Shown here in pieces: positions 28,672 through 38,734 of a stretch of DNA of 64,000 nucleotides. The DNA lies in contig NZ_LN831025.1 of assembly GCF_001457695.1 (NCBI RefSeq), forward strand, positions 1,550,001 to 1,614,000. The letters run 5' to 3'. How positions within the stretch are numbered: position 1 is the first letter of the stretch; every line of letters begins with the position of its first letter. The stretch is from Campylobacter jejuni (GTDB lineage: Bacteria > Campylobacterota > Campylobacteria > Campylobacterales > Campylobacteraceae). The notes under the pieces are model-generated. The model was not told the DNA's origin. It saw nothing but the letters and a program-made list of their open reading frames with translations, and did no database searches. A program made the position numbers and the translations under genes.

Positions 28672-28870
28672 ATACAAAAATCATTTTTTAAACAAACATA
28701 AACTTTTCAGTAACCAAACTATATATGTTAATTTTATAATACAAAAAACAAGTAATTTTTAAATAAAAAATATTTTTTATTTAAAAATTTAGATAAAATC
28801 CAATTTATTGTAAATTCAATAGACCCTATGCTAATTTTTATGATATACTCAAAAAAATACGATCCCATTT

Positions 28871-29945
28871 TTGTATTTTTCTTTCAAATATTATCTTGCT
28901 TATTTTTGCTTTTTATATCACAGGAACACCTATACCAAAAGCTCCAAGCAGAGAGTATACAAGCTTTTAAATGTTTTACTTGATAGTTATGCTTTTATCA
29001 CAGCGACTTTTAAAAGTCAGCTTTCTGGAGTAGGACTTATTATCATGAGTGTGGCAGGTTTTGCTGCTTATATGAAACATATTAATGCTTCAGCAAAACT
29101 TGCTTTTTTAGCAAATAAACCCTTAGGAAAAATCAAAAATAAATACTTGATTTTAAGTGGAACTTTTGTTGTTGGAATGGCTTTAAAAATCGTCATTTCT
29201 AGCTATGCTGGATTGCTTTTGCTTTTGTTAGCATGTATTTATCCTGTTTTAATCTCACTTAAAATCCGTCCTATTACAACTGTATGTGCGCTTTCTTTAA
29301 TTGCACTTGATTATGGTCCAAAAGATGGAAATTCAATCAATATGGCAGATATGGTAGGACAAAGTGATAATGTCGTAGGGCTTTTTTTAAATTACCAAAT
29401 TTATAGTGTGATTGCCTATGTTGTAGTTATTGCCATCTTGATTCCTTTTTATTTTGCTTGGATTGATAAAAGAGATAAAGAAAAAGGTGTTTTAAATGAT
29501 GAAGTTGAAATTCCGCAAATCATTGATCCTAAATGTCCTACTTTTTACATACTCTTTCCTTGGTTACCTGTTGTATTTTTATTTACAGCGTATTTTTTTA
29601 CTATCAAGCTCGATGTTGTAACAGCAAATTTTGTAAGCATTTCTTTAGTTTTTCTTGTTGAATTTGCAAGACACAGAAATGCTAGAAAATTAGGCGAAGA
29701 TATGATGGTGATTTTAAAAGACTATGGCTGAAATTTTTATCTTAGTCGTAAGCATAATCATCGCCGCTGGAGTATGTGCTAAAGGCATTAAAGCACTTGG
29801 TGGAGTTAATATCCTTACTAACGCGGTTTCAAATCTTGGAACAGGAAATTTTGCATGGTTTGGAATTCTTTTGAGTATAGCTATTTTAAGCTTTTTAGTT
29901 TATTTTGCCAATGCTATATTGAATAGGATTTGCATCAAAATTTAA
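28871..29945 (+). pseudogene. dcuC: Decayed C4-dicarboxylate anaerobic transporter DcuC
   Basis: Fragments of a DcuC-type permease in different frames. An early piece reads FYITGTPIPKAPSREY in one frame at about 28905-28955. The main piece (LLDSYAFITATFKSQLSGVGLIIMSVAGF through LGEDMMVILK) is in a second frame, and MAEIFILVVSIIIAAGVCAKG continues in a third from about 29715. The end is cut short after FANAILNRI. At least two frameshifts and loss of both ends make the gene non-functional. The protein normally exchanges succinate and fumarate. The C. jejuni reference strain also carries a broken copy here, to my knowledge. Confidence 0.85.
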
Positions 29946-30400
29946 AAGTATAAATATTGAAGAAAGTTTTTTGCAAGTTCTATCCAAATCTTTTGTGAAA
30001 AAATCAAACCCTCTATATTTACTATTAATTTGAAAAAGTATTAATATTTATAATTTTTTCATATTTAATATCAATTTAACTAAAAATTCATCACTTAATT
30101 TTGTATCACGAGGCAAAAAGTCTTTAATTTAAGTAAAATCAATCTATTTAAATTTCTTATCAAAATATTTAGTATCAACTGCTCTAACTAACTTTAAAGC
30201 AATTTCACTCATATGTTTTCTAGCTCTAAAAAATGAAAAAAGAGATGATCAAATTTTTAGAAGTTAAACTATAAAATGTGGATAAACTATATATTTTTTA
30301 ATTTTTAAATATTATAATTACTTAACACCCCATAAAGAGCTTTAAGACATACGAATATATCCTAATAAACATCTACGTAAAATAGTATTTTTTCATCATT
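29946..30400. other. Gene-poor AT-rich stretch with a possible minus-strand gene remnant
   Basis: No intact gene in 455 bases. On the minus strand, about 30235-30170 translates as RARKHMSEIALKLVRAV and ends in TAG. Further down, about 30125-30060, reads KDFLPRDTKLSDEFLVKL in another frame. Both look protein-like, so a short gene may have decayed here; family unknown. Confidence 0.3.
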
Positions 30401-31147
30401 CTAACATATTTTTACATTTTTTTGTCCTTTAAGCATAAGCCAAACAATTAAAAATGAAACGAAATAAACAACTTGAAAAAGTAATTTATAATTATCTATG
30501 AGCATCTTTATAGGACTTTTTGTAAATATATAATAGTTATCAACCATCATAAAAATAAAGAAAATTAATATTATCAAAATTTCTATGCAAACATAAAATG
30601 CAAAAATAAGATAAAAAAGTTTTTCCTTTGTAATTTGAATCAAAATTTTAAAAAATAAAAAAGCAAAAATAATATAGCATAGACTTAATATTATGTTTAA
30701 ACTTCCATATACAATTTGTTGATCTACCATAAAATCAGGAATAAAAAGAAGATGACTACCAAAAACACTTAAACCTTGCCATATGAAAAAATAAATAAAA
30801 AGTTTGTAATTTTTTATCTTTTTACAAAACAAAAACACACTAAGCAAAGCTAGGATTATGGCTGTGTAAAATAAAGTTTTTTTTGTGTAGTAAAACCTAA
30901 AATCTTCAAAGCTAATAACTTCTAATATAAACGAAAATGTTAAAACGAGCAAGTTTAAAATTATAAATGAAGCCATTGTGATTTTAATCCATTTTAAATC
31001 AAAATCAAAAACCTTTTTTTGTGCTTTTGCCAATCTTTCTTCTAAATTTGAAAGTTCTTGCTCATCAAATTCTTTAAATTTGACCCACGCTAAAATCCAA
31101 AAAACCAAACTTGCTAGCAAAAACACCAAGCCTATGCCGATAATCAA
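30401..31147 (-). CDS. Unrecognised multi-pass membrane protein
   Basis: 248 residues, very hydrophobic, with about seven transmembrane segments and one cytoplasmic-looking charged stretch at about 25-50 (KEFDEQELSNLEERLAKAQKK), probably coiled coil. I do not recognise the family. There is no ATG near the 5' end: the frame opens at the stop codon of the preceding gene and the first usable codon is TTG at 31147, so the start is uncertain. It lies 11 bases behind another membrane protein gene and probably works with it. Not part of the gene order I know from the reference C. jejuni strain. Confidence 0.7.
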   Translation of the reverse strand: MIIGIGLVFLLASLVFWILAWVKFKEFDEQELSNLEERLAKAQKKVFDFDLKWIKITMASFIILNLLVLTFSFILEVISFEDFRFYYTKKTLFYTAIILALLSVFLFCKKIKNYKLFIYFFIWQGLSVFGSHLLFIPDFMVDQQIVYGSLNIILSLCYIIFAFLFFKILIQITKEKLFYLIFAFYVCIEILIILIFFIFMMVDNYYIFTKSPIKMLIDNYKLLFQVVYFVSFLIVWLMLKGQKNVKIC

Positions 31148-31158
31148 AGTAAGAAGCC

Positions 31159-31617
31159 CTAATAAAAGGTATTAAAAGCATAAGTGAAATACTTTTGCTT
31201 TGTTGTTCTAGCAATTTCATAGTAAAAAGCTTTCAAAAAAGGAAAAATTAAAGCCAAAATAGCAAAATGTAATACTAAAAATATAGCAATAGCCATAAAA
31301 ATATTATCTTGATTAAAATAAAGCCCACCAAAAATGCCAGTTCTAGGCTTTAGCATTGCAAATAAAATACTTGTATTAACAAGAATACCAAAAAATCCAA
31401 TCCCTACACTAATAAGGAAATTCTTAAACAAATTTTTAGCACCACCATAGATTTTTAAATCATAAAGCACAATAAAAAATAAAATCCAACTCGCAAGAAC
31501 AAATAAAACTCCAAGATAAGGAATGATACCTAAAAACCCACAAATAATACTCGCTATTGCTTTTAAGCGAATTTCTTTTATCTTTTTTTGAAACAAAGCT
31601 TCATTTAAATTGTGCAT
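31159..31617 (-). CDS. Unrecognised small membrane protein
   Basis: 152 residues. A short polar N-terminus (NEALFQKKIKEIRLKA) is followed by about four transmembrane segments with glycine-rich turns (GFLGIIPYLGVLF, ISVGIGFFGILV). No family recognised. ATG preceded by AAAGGG. First of two membrane genes in a probable small operon between the dcuC remnant and purM. Confidence 0.72.
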   Translation of the reverse strand: MHNLNEALFQKKIKEIRLKAIASIICGFLGIIPYLGVLFVLASWILFFIVLYDLKIYGGAKNLFKNFLISVGIGFFGILVNTSILFAMLKPRTGIFGGLYFNQDNIFMAIAIFLVLHFAILALIFPFLKAFYYEIARTTKQKYFTYAFNTFY

Positions 31618-31712
31618 TTTACCCTTTATTTAATACATTCGAACAAAAATATTTCGTTTTATCATCTTTGGCAATTTTTATCAAAACCGCCCACTTCCAC
31701 ACATTAACTCTA

Positions 31713-31754
31713 AAAATTTTATCTTTCTTATTTACATAAGAAAGATAAAATTTT
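31713..31754. terminator. Long perfect hairpin downstream of purM
   Basis: A 19-bp perfect inverted repeat (left arm 31713-31731 AAAATTTTATCTTTCTTAT, right arm 31736-31754) around TTAC. Both arms end in T/A runs, as in a bidirectional terminator. It lies 74 bases past the purM stop and ahead of the membrane gene pair. Confidence 0.6.
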
Positions 31755-31827
31755 AGTTTGTCTTTATGGGCTTTTATGGGCAAAATTACATACATTTTAG
31801 CACATAAATAATCATAATAATTTGTTT

Positions 31828-32817
31828 TCACTCTAAAACAATACCTTCATTAATGCAAATTTCGCCAATAATAAAGGCATCTGAATTTTCTAAAACCTTA
31901 CTTACATTAGAAGGATCTACAACCATTACTAAACCCACTCCCATGTTAAAGCTTCTATACATTTCGCTTTCTTCTACAGCCTGTCCTATAGTATAAAAAA
32001 TTTCAGGAGTTTTAAGATGATGTTTGCGTATAGTTGCACCCATACCACGAGGCAAAACGCGTGGTAAATTTTCTACTAAACCACCCCCTGTAATATGAGC
32101 TAGAGCACTAATATAAGGCTTTAATGTAAGAAAATCACGCACATAAATCCTTGTAGGCTCTAATAAAATATCAATTAAATTTTTACCCTCTATCTTGTCA
32201 TCAAATTTTAATTTTAAACTTTCAAAAAGTACTTTTCTAGCTAAAGAATAACCATTTGAATGAAGTCCTGAACTAGGAAGTGCCAATAAAATATCACCAT
32301 TTTTAACAAATTTACTTCTATCGATCTCATCTTCTTCAGCCATACCCACTGCAAAACCCGCAAGATCAAAATCATCTTTTGCATACATTCCAGGCATTTC
32401 AGCAGTTTCTCCGCCGATTAATGCACAATTTGCCATCTTACATCCCTTGGCAATGCCTGATACAACAGCCTTTGCTACTTCTACTTCGAGCTTGGCTGTA
32501 GCATAATAATCTAGGAAAAACAAAGGCGTAGCAAAATTACAAATCAAATCATTCACACACATTGCTACTAAATCTTGCCCTATAGTATCATATTTTTTAG
32601 CATCAATTGCCAAGCGAAGCTTGGTACCAACACCATCTGTTGCACCTAAAATCACAGGCTTTTTAAAACCACTTGGCATTCTAAAAGCACCAGCAAAAGA
32701 ACCAATTCCGCCTACAACATTATCATTAAAAGTTTCTTTAACCAAAGGTTTTATAGCCTCTACAAAGGCATTTCCATTATCTATACTTACGCCTGCATCT
32801 TCATATGAAATTTTCAT
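31828..32817 (-). CDS. purM: Phosphoribosylformylglycinamidine cyclo-ligase PurM
   Basis: 329 residues. ATP-dependent ring closure to aminoimidazole ribotide in purine synthesis. Family features are SYEDAGVSIDNGN at the N-terminus, LGATDGVGTKL, CALIGGETAEMPGMY and HITGGGLVENLPRVLP. The fold is shared with SelD, but gene length and motifs separate them. It is divergent from coaE with 60 bp between the starts. Confidence 0.96.
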   Translation of the reverse strand: MKISYEDAGVSIDNGNAFVEAIKPLVKETFNDNVVGGIGSFAGAFRMPSGFKKPVILGATDGVGTKLRLAIDAKKYDTIGQDLVAMCVNDLICNFATPLFFLDYYATAKLEVEVAKAVVSGIAKGCKMANCALIGGETAEMPGMYAKDDFDLAGFAVGMAEEDEIDRSKFVKNGDILLALPSSGLHSNGYSLARKVLFESLKLKFDDKIEGKNLIDILLEPTRIYVRDFLTLKPYISALAHITGGGLVENLPRVLPRGMGATIRKHHLKTPEIFYTIGQAVEESEMYRSFNMGVGLVMVVDPSNVSKVLENSDAFIIGEICINEGIVLE

Positions 32818-32877
32818 TTATTTTCCTTTAAGAACTAAAAAGGTATTTTAACGAAAAAAGTTTTAATAAGGCATAAG

Positions 32878-33483
32878 ATGAAAAATGCTTTTTTTGTAAC
32901 CGCTTCAATTGCTTGTGGTAAAAGCACTTTTATAGAAATAGCGAATTCTTTAGGCTTTAAAAGCATTAGCGCAGACAAAATCGCTCATAAAATTTTAGAT
33001 GAAAATGCTTTAGAACTTGAAAAGATTTTTTCTCCCTTTAACTTAAAAAATTTACTCACAAAAGAAAAGAAAATCGATAGAAAAATCCTTAGAGAAATTG
33101 TTTTTAACAACAAAGAAGCTAAAAAAACCTTAGAAAATTTCACTCATCCTAAAATTCGAGCTAAAATTTTAGAACAAATGCAAATTCTAGATAAAGAAAA
33201 TAAAGCTTTTTTTGTAGAAATTCCTCTTTTTTTTGAAAGCGGTGCTTATGAAAATTTAGGCAAAGTCATTGTAATTTACACACCTAAAGAATTAAGCCTT
33301 AAAAGAATCATGCAAAGAGATAAGCTCAGCTTAGAAGCTGCAAAAGTGAGACTTGATTCTCAAATAGATATTGAAGAAAAACTTAAAAAAGCAGATTTTA
33401 TCATTAAAAATACTAATTCTTATGTCGATTTTAGGCAAGAATGTGTTAAAGTAATACAAGAAATTTCTAAAGGAAAAATGTGA
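32878..33483 (+). CDS. coaE: Dephospho-CoA kinase CoaE
   Basis: 201 residues. Last step of CoA synthesis, phosphorylating the ribose of dephospho-CoA. The P-loop is TASIACGKSTF at about 8-16, slightly unusual in lacking the common GxxGSGKS glycines but with the essential GKS. SADKIAHKIL, FVEIPLFFESGAYENLG and IMQRDKLSLEAAKVRLDSQ are family segments. Overlaps dapF by four bases (ATGTGA). Confidence 0.93.
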   Translation: MKNAFFVTASIACGKSTFIEIANSLGFKSISADKIAHKILDENALELEKIFSPFNLKNLLTKEKKIDRKILREIVFNNKEAKKTLENFTHPKIRAKILEQMQILDKENKAFFVEIPLFFESGAYENLGKVIVIYTPKELSLKRIMQRDKLSLEAAKVRLDSQIDIEEKLKKADFIIKNTNSYVDFRQECVKVIQEISKGKM

Positions 33484-34229
33484 AATTTTATAAATATTGT
33501 GCAAGTGGGAATGATTTTGTCATAACAAATGCTGATAGAAAAGAAGATAGAAGTGCTTTAGCTAAAGAACTTTGCAATCGTTATGAGGGCATAGGTGGGG
33601 ATGGCTTTATCGTGATATTGCCTCATGAAAAATACGACTTTGAATGGGAATTTTATAATAACGATGGCTCAAGGGCTGCTATGTGTGGCAATGGCTCAAG
33701 GGCTGCGGCACATTTTGCACATCATATTAACAAAATAAATCCTAACATGAGTTTTTTAACCGGTGCAGGAATAATAAAAGCAAAGGTAAATCAAGATAAA
33801 GTTGAAGTATCTTTAGGCAAAATAAAAAGCGTGCAAAATACTTTTGAAGAATTAGGAAAAACTTGGCAACTTTGCGACACTGGAGTTCCACATCTAGTGC
33901 ATTTTTGTCAAAATTTAGATGAATTTGATACAATACTTTGTCAAAAAATGAGACAAAAATATAATGCCAATGTTAATTTTGTAAAAATTTTAGATGAAAA
34001 TCATTTAAAAGTTCGTACCTATGAACGCGGAGTTGAAGATGAAACCTTAGCTTGTGGCACAGGAATGGGGGCTTGTTTTTATCTGGCATTTTTAAATAAA
34101 AAAGTACAAAATAAAGTTAAAATAACTCCTAAAAGTGGTGAAGAGGTTGGGTTTACATATAAAAATGAAGAATTGTTTTTTGAAGGAAAGGTAAAGTATT
34201 GTTTTGAAGCCAATTATAATTTTTCTTAG
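33480..34229 (+). CDS. dapF: Diaminopimelate epimerase DapF
   Basis: 249 residues, starting with GTG at 33480 overlapping the coaE stop. It converts LL- to meso-diaminopimelate for lysine and peptidoglycan. Both catalytic cysteines are visible: AAMCGNGSRAAAHF (about 70) and ETLACGTGMGACFY (about 193). The 3' end overlaps the next gene by 26 bases. Confidence 0.95.
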   Translation: MKFYKYCASGNDFVITNADRKEDRSALAKELCNRYEGIGGDGFIVILPHEKYDFEWEFYNNDGSRAAMCGNGSRAAAHFAHHINKINPNMSFLTGAGIIKAKVNQDKVEVSLGKIKSVQNTFEELGKTWQLCDTGVPHLVHFCQNLDEFDTILCQKMRQKYNANVNFVKILDENHLKVRTYERGVEDETLACGTGMGACFYLAFLNKKVQNKVKITPKSGEEVGFTYKNEELFFEGKVKYCFEANYNFS

Positions 34230-34935
34230 TCTTTTTCTAATCCCACTTTTTGCTGATGATCTAAAAAATGGCTTTGGAGAGGAATATTACAAACTTGATA
34301 TAGATCAAAAAAGACAAATTTTTTTTATAAAAATGAATGAAATGTTTGATCAAAGCTTTAAAAAAATTGAACAAGAAAGAGCTTTTATCGAAGCCTTTTT
34401 TAAAGATGCTTACAAAACAGGCTTTAGGACTTCAAATCAAACAAATCTTGAAAAACTTATCACGATAAAAAACAAATATCGCATTGAAAATCTTTATGAT
34501 TTTGCAGAATATAAAAAACGTATTCAAAAAATTCCAAAATCCATGGGTATAGCCCAAGCTTTAGTTGAAAGTGCTACAGGTACAAGTCGCTTCGCAAGAG
34601 AAGCAAATAATCTTTTTGGAGAATGGACTTGGGGTGAGAAAGGTTTAATTCCTGATTTAAGACATCCAGATAAAAAACATAAAATTAAGATTTTTGATAG
34701 TCTGCAAGATAGTGTTTACTCTTATGTTTTAAATTTAAATCGTCATTTTGCTTATGAAAAGTTTCGCGATGCAAGAGCTAAATTTGCAAGCGAAGGCAAA
34801 GAGATAACAGGACTAGAGGCTATTAAAACTTTAGATTCTTATTCTGAACGCAAGGGATATTATATCAATCTTATTACAAAAATCATCAAACGATACAACC
34901 TTGAAAAATACGATACAAACTCAAACAACACCTAA
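34204..34935 (+). CDS. Periplasmic Bax/glucosaminidase-like peptidoglycan hydrolase
   Basis: 243 residues beginning with TTG inside dapF; a signal peptide (KPIIIFLSLFLIPLFADD) directs it to the periplasm. The core SMGIAQALVESATGTSRFAREANNLFGEWTWG resembles Bax-type N-acetylglucosaminidase (glycoside hydrolase 73-like), with the catalytic Glu in ALVESATG. Probable role in cell wall turnover; the partner dapF feeds peptidoglycan synthesis. Its stop overlaps that of the convergent ATPase gene. Confidence 0.82.
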   Translation: MKPIIIFLSLFLIPLFADDLKNGFGEEYYKLDIDQKRQIFFIKMNEMFDQSFKKIEQERAFIEAFFKDAYKTGFRTSNQTNLEKLITIKNKYRIENLYDFAEYKKRIQKIPKSMGIAQALVESATGTSRFAREANNLFGEWTWGEKGLIPDLRHPDKKHKIKIFDSLQDSVYSYVLNLNRHFAYEKFRDARAKFASEGKEITGLEAIKTLDSYSERKGYYINLITKIIKRYNLEKYDTNSNNT

Positions 34936-35969
34936 AATCCAAGTGAAAATTTATCAAAAGATATGACTTCAAATTTAACCCCTTGCTCAAAAAAACTATC
35001 CTCGCTTGAAAGAGTGATAAAAATCACATGAAAAATTCCAAGTTCTAAAGCCTTTGGTAAAATTTTCTTAGCACGTAATTTAATCAAATCAATATCTAAA
35101 GTTGGACTTGAAATATAAGCAATTTTAGATATTTGGCTATAAAAGTTAAAGTATTTGTTATAAAAAAATTCTTCTTTAAATTTAAACAACTCGCTTAAAA
35201 CTAAATTTTCAAATAAATGTGAAAAATCCTTTGAAATACAAAGATTATTTCTTAGGCCAAAATCTTTAAAATAAATCTTTTGAAGTTTTTTTTCATCATG
35301 TTTTAAGGTATAAATCACATAAGTATTTTCTAATTTTTTGATAGCTTGATAAACACTATCTTTTGAAGTTTTTAATCTTTTTTTGAGTTCTATAAATATC
35401 TTAGAAATACTGATTTGCTGACCCAAATTTAAAGCTAAATACTTTAAAATTTCTAATTCTAAAAGAGTAAAGCTTTGTCTTAGAAGTATGTTTTTTTCTC
35501 CAAATTTACTGCGTCCACTTTGCAAAAAAAGACCTACTAAATTATTTATAGGTAAATTTTTCTTACTTACACTAATAAATTCTTCAAAATCAAAATAATC
35601 AAGTTCAAGCTCTTCAAACCCATTTACATTTAAATCTTTTATATTTGTACTTAAGATGATGGGAATGTTAATTTTTTCTAAATTAGGGATAAAATCCAAA
35701 TTATAAAGGCAAAGAATTTTAATTTGTAAATTTTCATTCAGAAAATCAGCAAGTCTTTCTAAACTTTGTTTTTCAAAGCGTGTATCATATAAATCTAAAA
35801 ACAAAATTTCACTTGCTTTAAATTGAGATAAAAAATTAAAAATAAGTGTTTTTTTACCACAAAATCGTGGGCCTTTTATGATAATATTTGGTTTTGAAAT
35901 TTGATTTTTTCTTTCATAACTTACTTCAAATTTAGGGTGGTTTTCATAAAAAAAATTAAGTACTTTCAA
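34932..35969 (-). CDS. AAA ATPase of the AAA_14/DUF4143-like type
   Basis: 345 residues. Walker A is GPRFCGKKT at about residues 33-41, a Walker B-like ILFLDLYDTR follows near 56, then a wHTH-like middle (ISISKIFIELKKRLKTSKDSVYQAIKKLENTYVI cut by loop) and a C-terminal nuclease-like or DUF4143-like part (LFENLVLSELFKF). Members of this family are widespread and their substrates are mostly unknown. Single gene, convergent with the hydrolase gene. Confidence 0.75.
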   Translation of the reverse strand: MKVLNFFYENHPKFEVSYERKNQISKPNIIIKGPRFCGKKTLIFNFLSQFKASEILFLDLYDTRFEKQSLERLADFLNENLQIKILCLYNLDFIPNLEKINIPIILSTNIKDLNVNGFEELELDYFDFEEFISVSKKNLPINNLVGLFLQSGRSKFGEKNILLRQSFTLLELEILKYLALNLGQQISISKIFIELKKRLKTSKDSVYQAIKKLENTYVIYTLKHDEKKLQKIYFKDFGLRNNLCISKDFSHLFENLVLSELFKFKEEFFYNKYFNFYSQISKIAYISSPTLDIDLIKLRAKKILPKALELGIFHVIFITLSSEDSFFEQGVKFEVISFDKFSLGF

Positions 35970-36013
35970 TTTTATCCTTTAAAAAAGGATATTATAACCT
36001 AGTTTGTATAATT

Positions 36014-36028
36014 GGGGCATAAAGCCCC
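36014..36028 (-). terminator. Short GC hairpin behind dps
   Basis: GGGGC and GCCCC around five bases, six bases after the dps stop. There is no real T run, so efficiency is uncertain. Confidence 0.4.
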
Positions 36029-36033
36029 TTAAA

Positions 36034-36528
<495 letters not shown>

Positions 36529-36531
36529 TTA

Positions 36532-36547
36532 AATAATAATTATTATT
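36532..36547. promoter_or_regulatory. AT-only palindrome upstream of dps (Fur-box-like)
   Basis: AATAATAATTATTATT is a perfect 16-bp palindrome just upstream of the dps -10 region, where an iron-dependent repressor could block RNA polymerase. Similarity to Fur boxes (GATAAT repeats) is loose and chance is possible in such AT-rich DNA. Confidence 0.3.
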
Positions 36548-36613
36548 ATTAATTAAAAATTTTTATTATAATTTTAACTTAAAATCATTATACTCTTTTT
36601 TAATGAATTTTGA

Positions 36614-37834
36614 TTAAGAATTTAATATATTTTTTAAGATCAACTTTCCAACTTCCACACCAGGTTGATCATAAGTGTTAATCCCTAGCATAACACCGCA
36701 AGTTGAAGTAAAAAGTTCATAATAATACATCAAATATCCCGCATGCCAAGCGTCAAGTTTTTCAAGTTCTATCACATCAACACTCAAATTTTCAGCGATT
36801 AAAGCGTGCATAGTTGCATCACATTGAGCGTTTAAAAGTTCGTGAAGATTGACTTTATTACTTAAAGAATCTAAAAATTTAAAATGAATATCAGGGATAA
36901 TAGGCGCTTTTTGAGCGTCTTTGATTTTTAAAAAAGTTACAGTTTTATTTTTAGGTCCATCCATGATGAGTTGTAAAAAACTATGTTGATCTCTTGCGCC
37001 AATGAGTGCAATAGGAGTTAAACCTATGCGTTTATAGCCTTGCTTTTTACCTAAACTTTCAGCAATAAGCTGGATATACCATTCATTAAAGCCTTTAAAA
37101 GCATCGCTATATGAAAAAAGTACATTGATATTGGCATTTTTGTGTGTACAATAATGATAGGCTTTTTGTAAAATTTCATCTTTTTTGTGAGTAAAAAAAT
37201 CTTCAAAACAAGCTTTAGCTCCTTCTAAAAGAGCTTTGGCATTATAGCCACAAAAACAAAGCGGAACTATACCTACGGCTGAAAGTATGCTAAAACGACC
37301 TCCTACATTTGCAGGGATAAAAAAGCATTTAATACCTAAATTTTCACCTTCTTGATGAAGTTTTGAATCCTTATCGGTAATAAAAACAAAGTATTTTTTT
37401 AATTCTTGCATATCAAGTTTAAAATGTTCAATAAGAAGTTTAAAAAGCGATACAACTTCTATAGTACTACCTGTTTTGCTGATGATTAAAAACAAACTTT
37501 CCTCAAGCTTGATTTTTTCTAAAGTCTTATTAAAAGAATGTGAACTTGTGTTATCGAGTATAAAAAGTTCTCTTTGGTTGCTTTTTTCATTAAAAAGCAT
37601 ATCACGCAAGGCTTTTACACCACAACTTGAACCACCCATTCCCACTAAAACGATATTTTTTATGTGTTCTTTGTCTTTGATAAAAGCCAAACTCTCATCA
37701 ATTAAATTCAAACTTGTATCAATAAGATGATAATACCCTATATCTCCACTTTTTACCTCATCATTAATACGATTTGCATAAGAACTTATAGTGTGAATTT
37801 CACTTTGCTTAAAAAAAAGTGTATTGTTTAACAT
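36614..37834 (-). CDS. pgi: Glucose-6-phosphate isomerase Pgi
   Basis: 406 residues, a short form typical of epsilonproteobacteria. Interconverts glucose-6-phosphate and fructose-6-phosphate, here for gluconeogenesis and sugar-nucleotide supply, as C. jejuni generally lacks phosphofructokinase. Family segments include VGMGGSSCGVKALRDML, LFLIISKTGSTIEVVSLF, FIPANVGGRFSILSAVG and GVMLGINTYDQPGVEVGK. Overlaps galU by seven bases in one operon. Confidence 0.95.
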   Translation of the reverse strand: MLNNTLFFKQSEIHTISSYANRINDEVKSGDIGYYHLIDTSLNLIDESLAFIKDKEHIKNIVLVGMGGSSCGVKALRDMLFNEKSNQRELFILDNTSSHSFNKTLEKIKLEESLFLIISKTGSTIEVVSLFKLLIEHFKLDMQELKKYFVFITDKDSKLHQEGENLGIKCFFIPANVGGRFSILSAVGIVPLCFCGYNAKALLEGAKACFEDFFTHKKDEILQKAYHYCTHKNANINVLFSYSDAFKGFNEWYIQLIAESLGKKQGYKRIGLTPIALIGARDQHSFLQLIMDGPKNKTVTFLKIKDAQKAPIIPDIHFKFLDSLSNKVNLHELLNAQCDATMHALIAENLSVDVIELEKLDAWHAGYLMYYYELFTSTCGVMLGINTYDQPGVEVGKLILKNILNS

Positions 37835-38652
37835 TTACTTTTCTCGTAAAAATAATTTGTCGCTTCTACAAAGCCTTCTACACTTCCACAATCAAAGCGT
37901 TTTCCTTGAAATTTATAAGCTAAAACCATACCATTGGTTGCTTGAGTTAAAAGCGCGTCGGTAAGTTGAATTTCGCCATTTTTTCCTGCTTTAGTATTTT
38001 CTAAAATTCCAAAAATATCAGGAGTTAAAATATATCTTCCTATGATAGCAAGATTACTTGGAGCTTCATCAGGACTTGGTTTTTCTATCATAGAATTAAC
38101 CATAATAAGATTTTCTTCTACAAAATTTCCAGAAATTACTCCATAGTTTGAAACTTGTTCTTTTGGTACTTCCATCACAGCTATGATGGTGCAGCGATAT
38201 TTTTCATAAATTTTTACCATTTGAGCCATAACATTTAAGCCTTCTTCATTAACACACAAATCATCAGCCAAAATTACGCCAAAAGCTTCATCGCCAACTA
38301 AAGGCTTACCTTTTAAAACCGCATCACCTAAGCCTTTCATTTGATTTTGTCTTGTAAAAGTAAAGGTGCAACGATTGATCAAAGAGCGAATTTCATCAAG
38401 TAAGTATTCTTTTTTTGTACCTGAAATTTGATGCTCAAGTTCATAAGAAATATCAAAATAATCCTCCAAAGCTCTTTTTCCACGCCCTGTGACAAAGCCC
38501 ATATTTTCCATTCCTGCTTCCAAAGCTTCATCAACCCCATAATGGATCAAAGGTTTGGTTAAGATAGGTAACATCTCTTTAGGTAAAGTTTTTGTTGCAG
38601 GTAAAAATCTTGTCCCATAACCTGCCGCAGGGAAAATACAAGTTTGAAGCAT
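37828..38652 (-). CDS. galU: UTP-glucose-1-phosphate uridylyltransferase GalU
   Basis: 274 residues, full length. The nucleotide-binding motif FPAAGYGTRFLPATKTLPKE is at the start, and GVILADDLC and EKPSPDEAPSNLAIIGRYI follow. It makes UDP-glucose for surface glycan synthesis. First gene of galU-pgi; TTCC-free A-rich leader with AAAGGAAATTTTT before the ATG. Confidence 0.95.
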   Translation of the reverse strand: MLQTCIFPAAGYGTRFLPATKTLPKEMLPILTKPLIHYGVDEALEAGMENMGFVTGRGKRALEDYFDISYELEHQISGTKKEYLLDEIRSLINRCTFTFTRQNQMKGLGDAVLKGKPLVGDEAFGVILADDLCVNEEGLNVMAQMVKIYEKYRCTIIAVMEVPKEQVSNYGVISGNFVEENLIMVNSMIEKPSPDEAPSNLAIIGRYILTPDIFGILENTKAGKNGEIQLTDALLTQATNGMVLAYKFQGKRFDCGSVEGFVEATNYFYEKSKC

Positions 38653-38706
38653 AAAAATTTCCTTTTATTTTTTTATCATTATAGCTTATTTTTATGAATT
38701 TTTATG

Positions 38707-38734
38707 AACAAGGCAAAGTTCTTTTTGCCTTGTT
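38707..38734 (-). terminator. Terminator of acs
   Basis: AACAAGGCAAA and TTTGCCTTGTT form a perfect 11-bp stem around six bases. The stem includes the first bases of the acs stop codon, so the transcript would end just past the gene. Confidence 0.6.

Noticed and set aside
31619-31831. 70-residue open frame on the minus strand after purM
   Set aside because: Spans the 19-bp perfect hairpin, starts with GTG over the purM stop, and has an odd composition without family features; best seen as non-coding.
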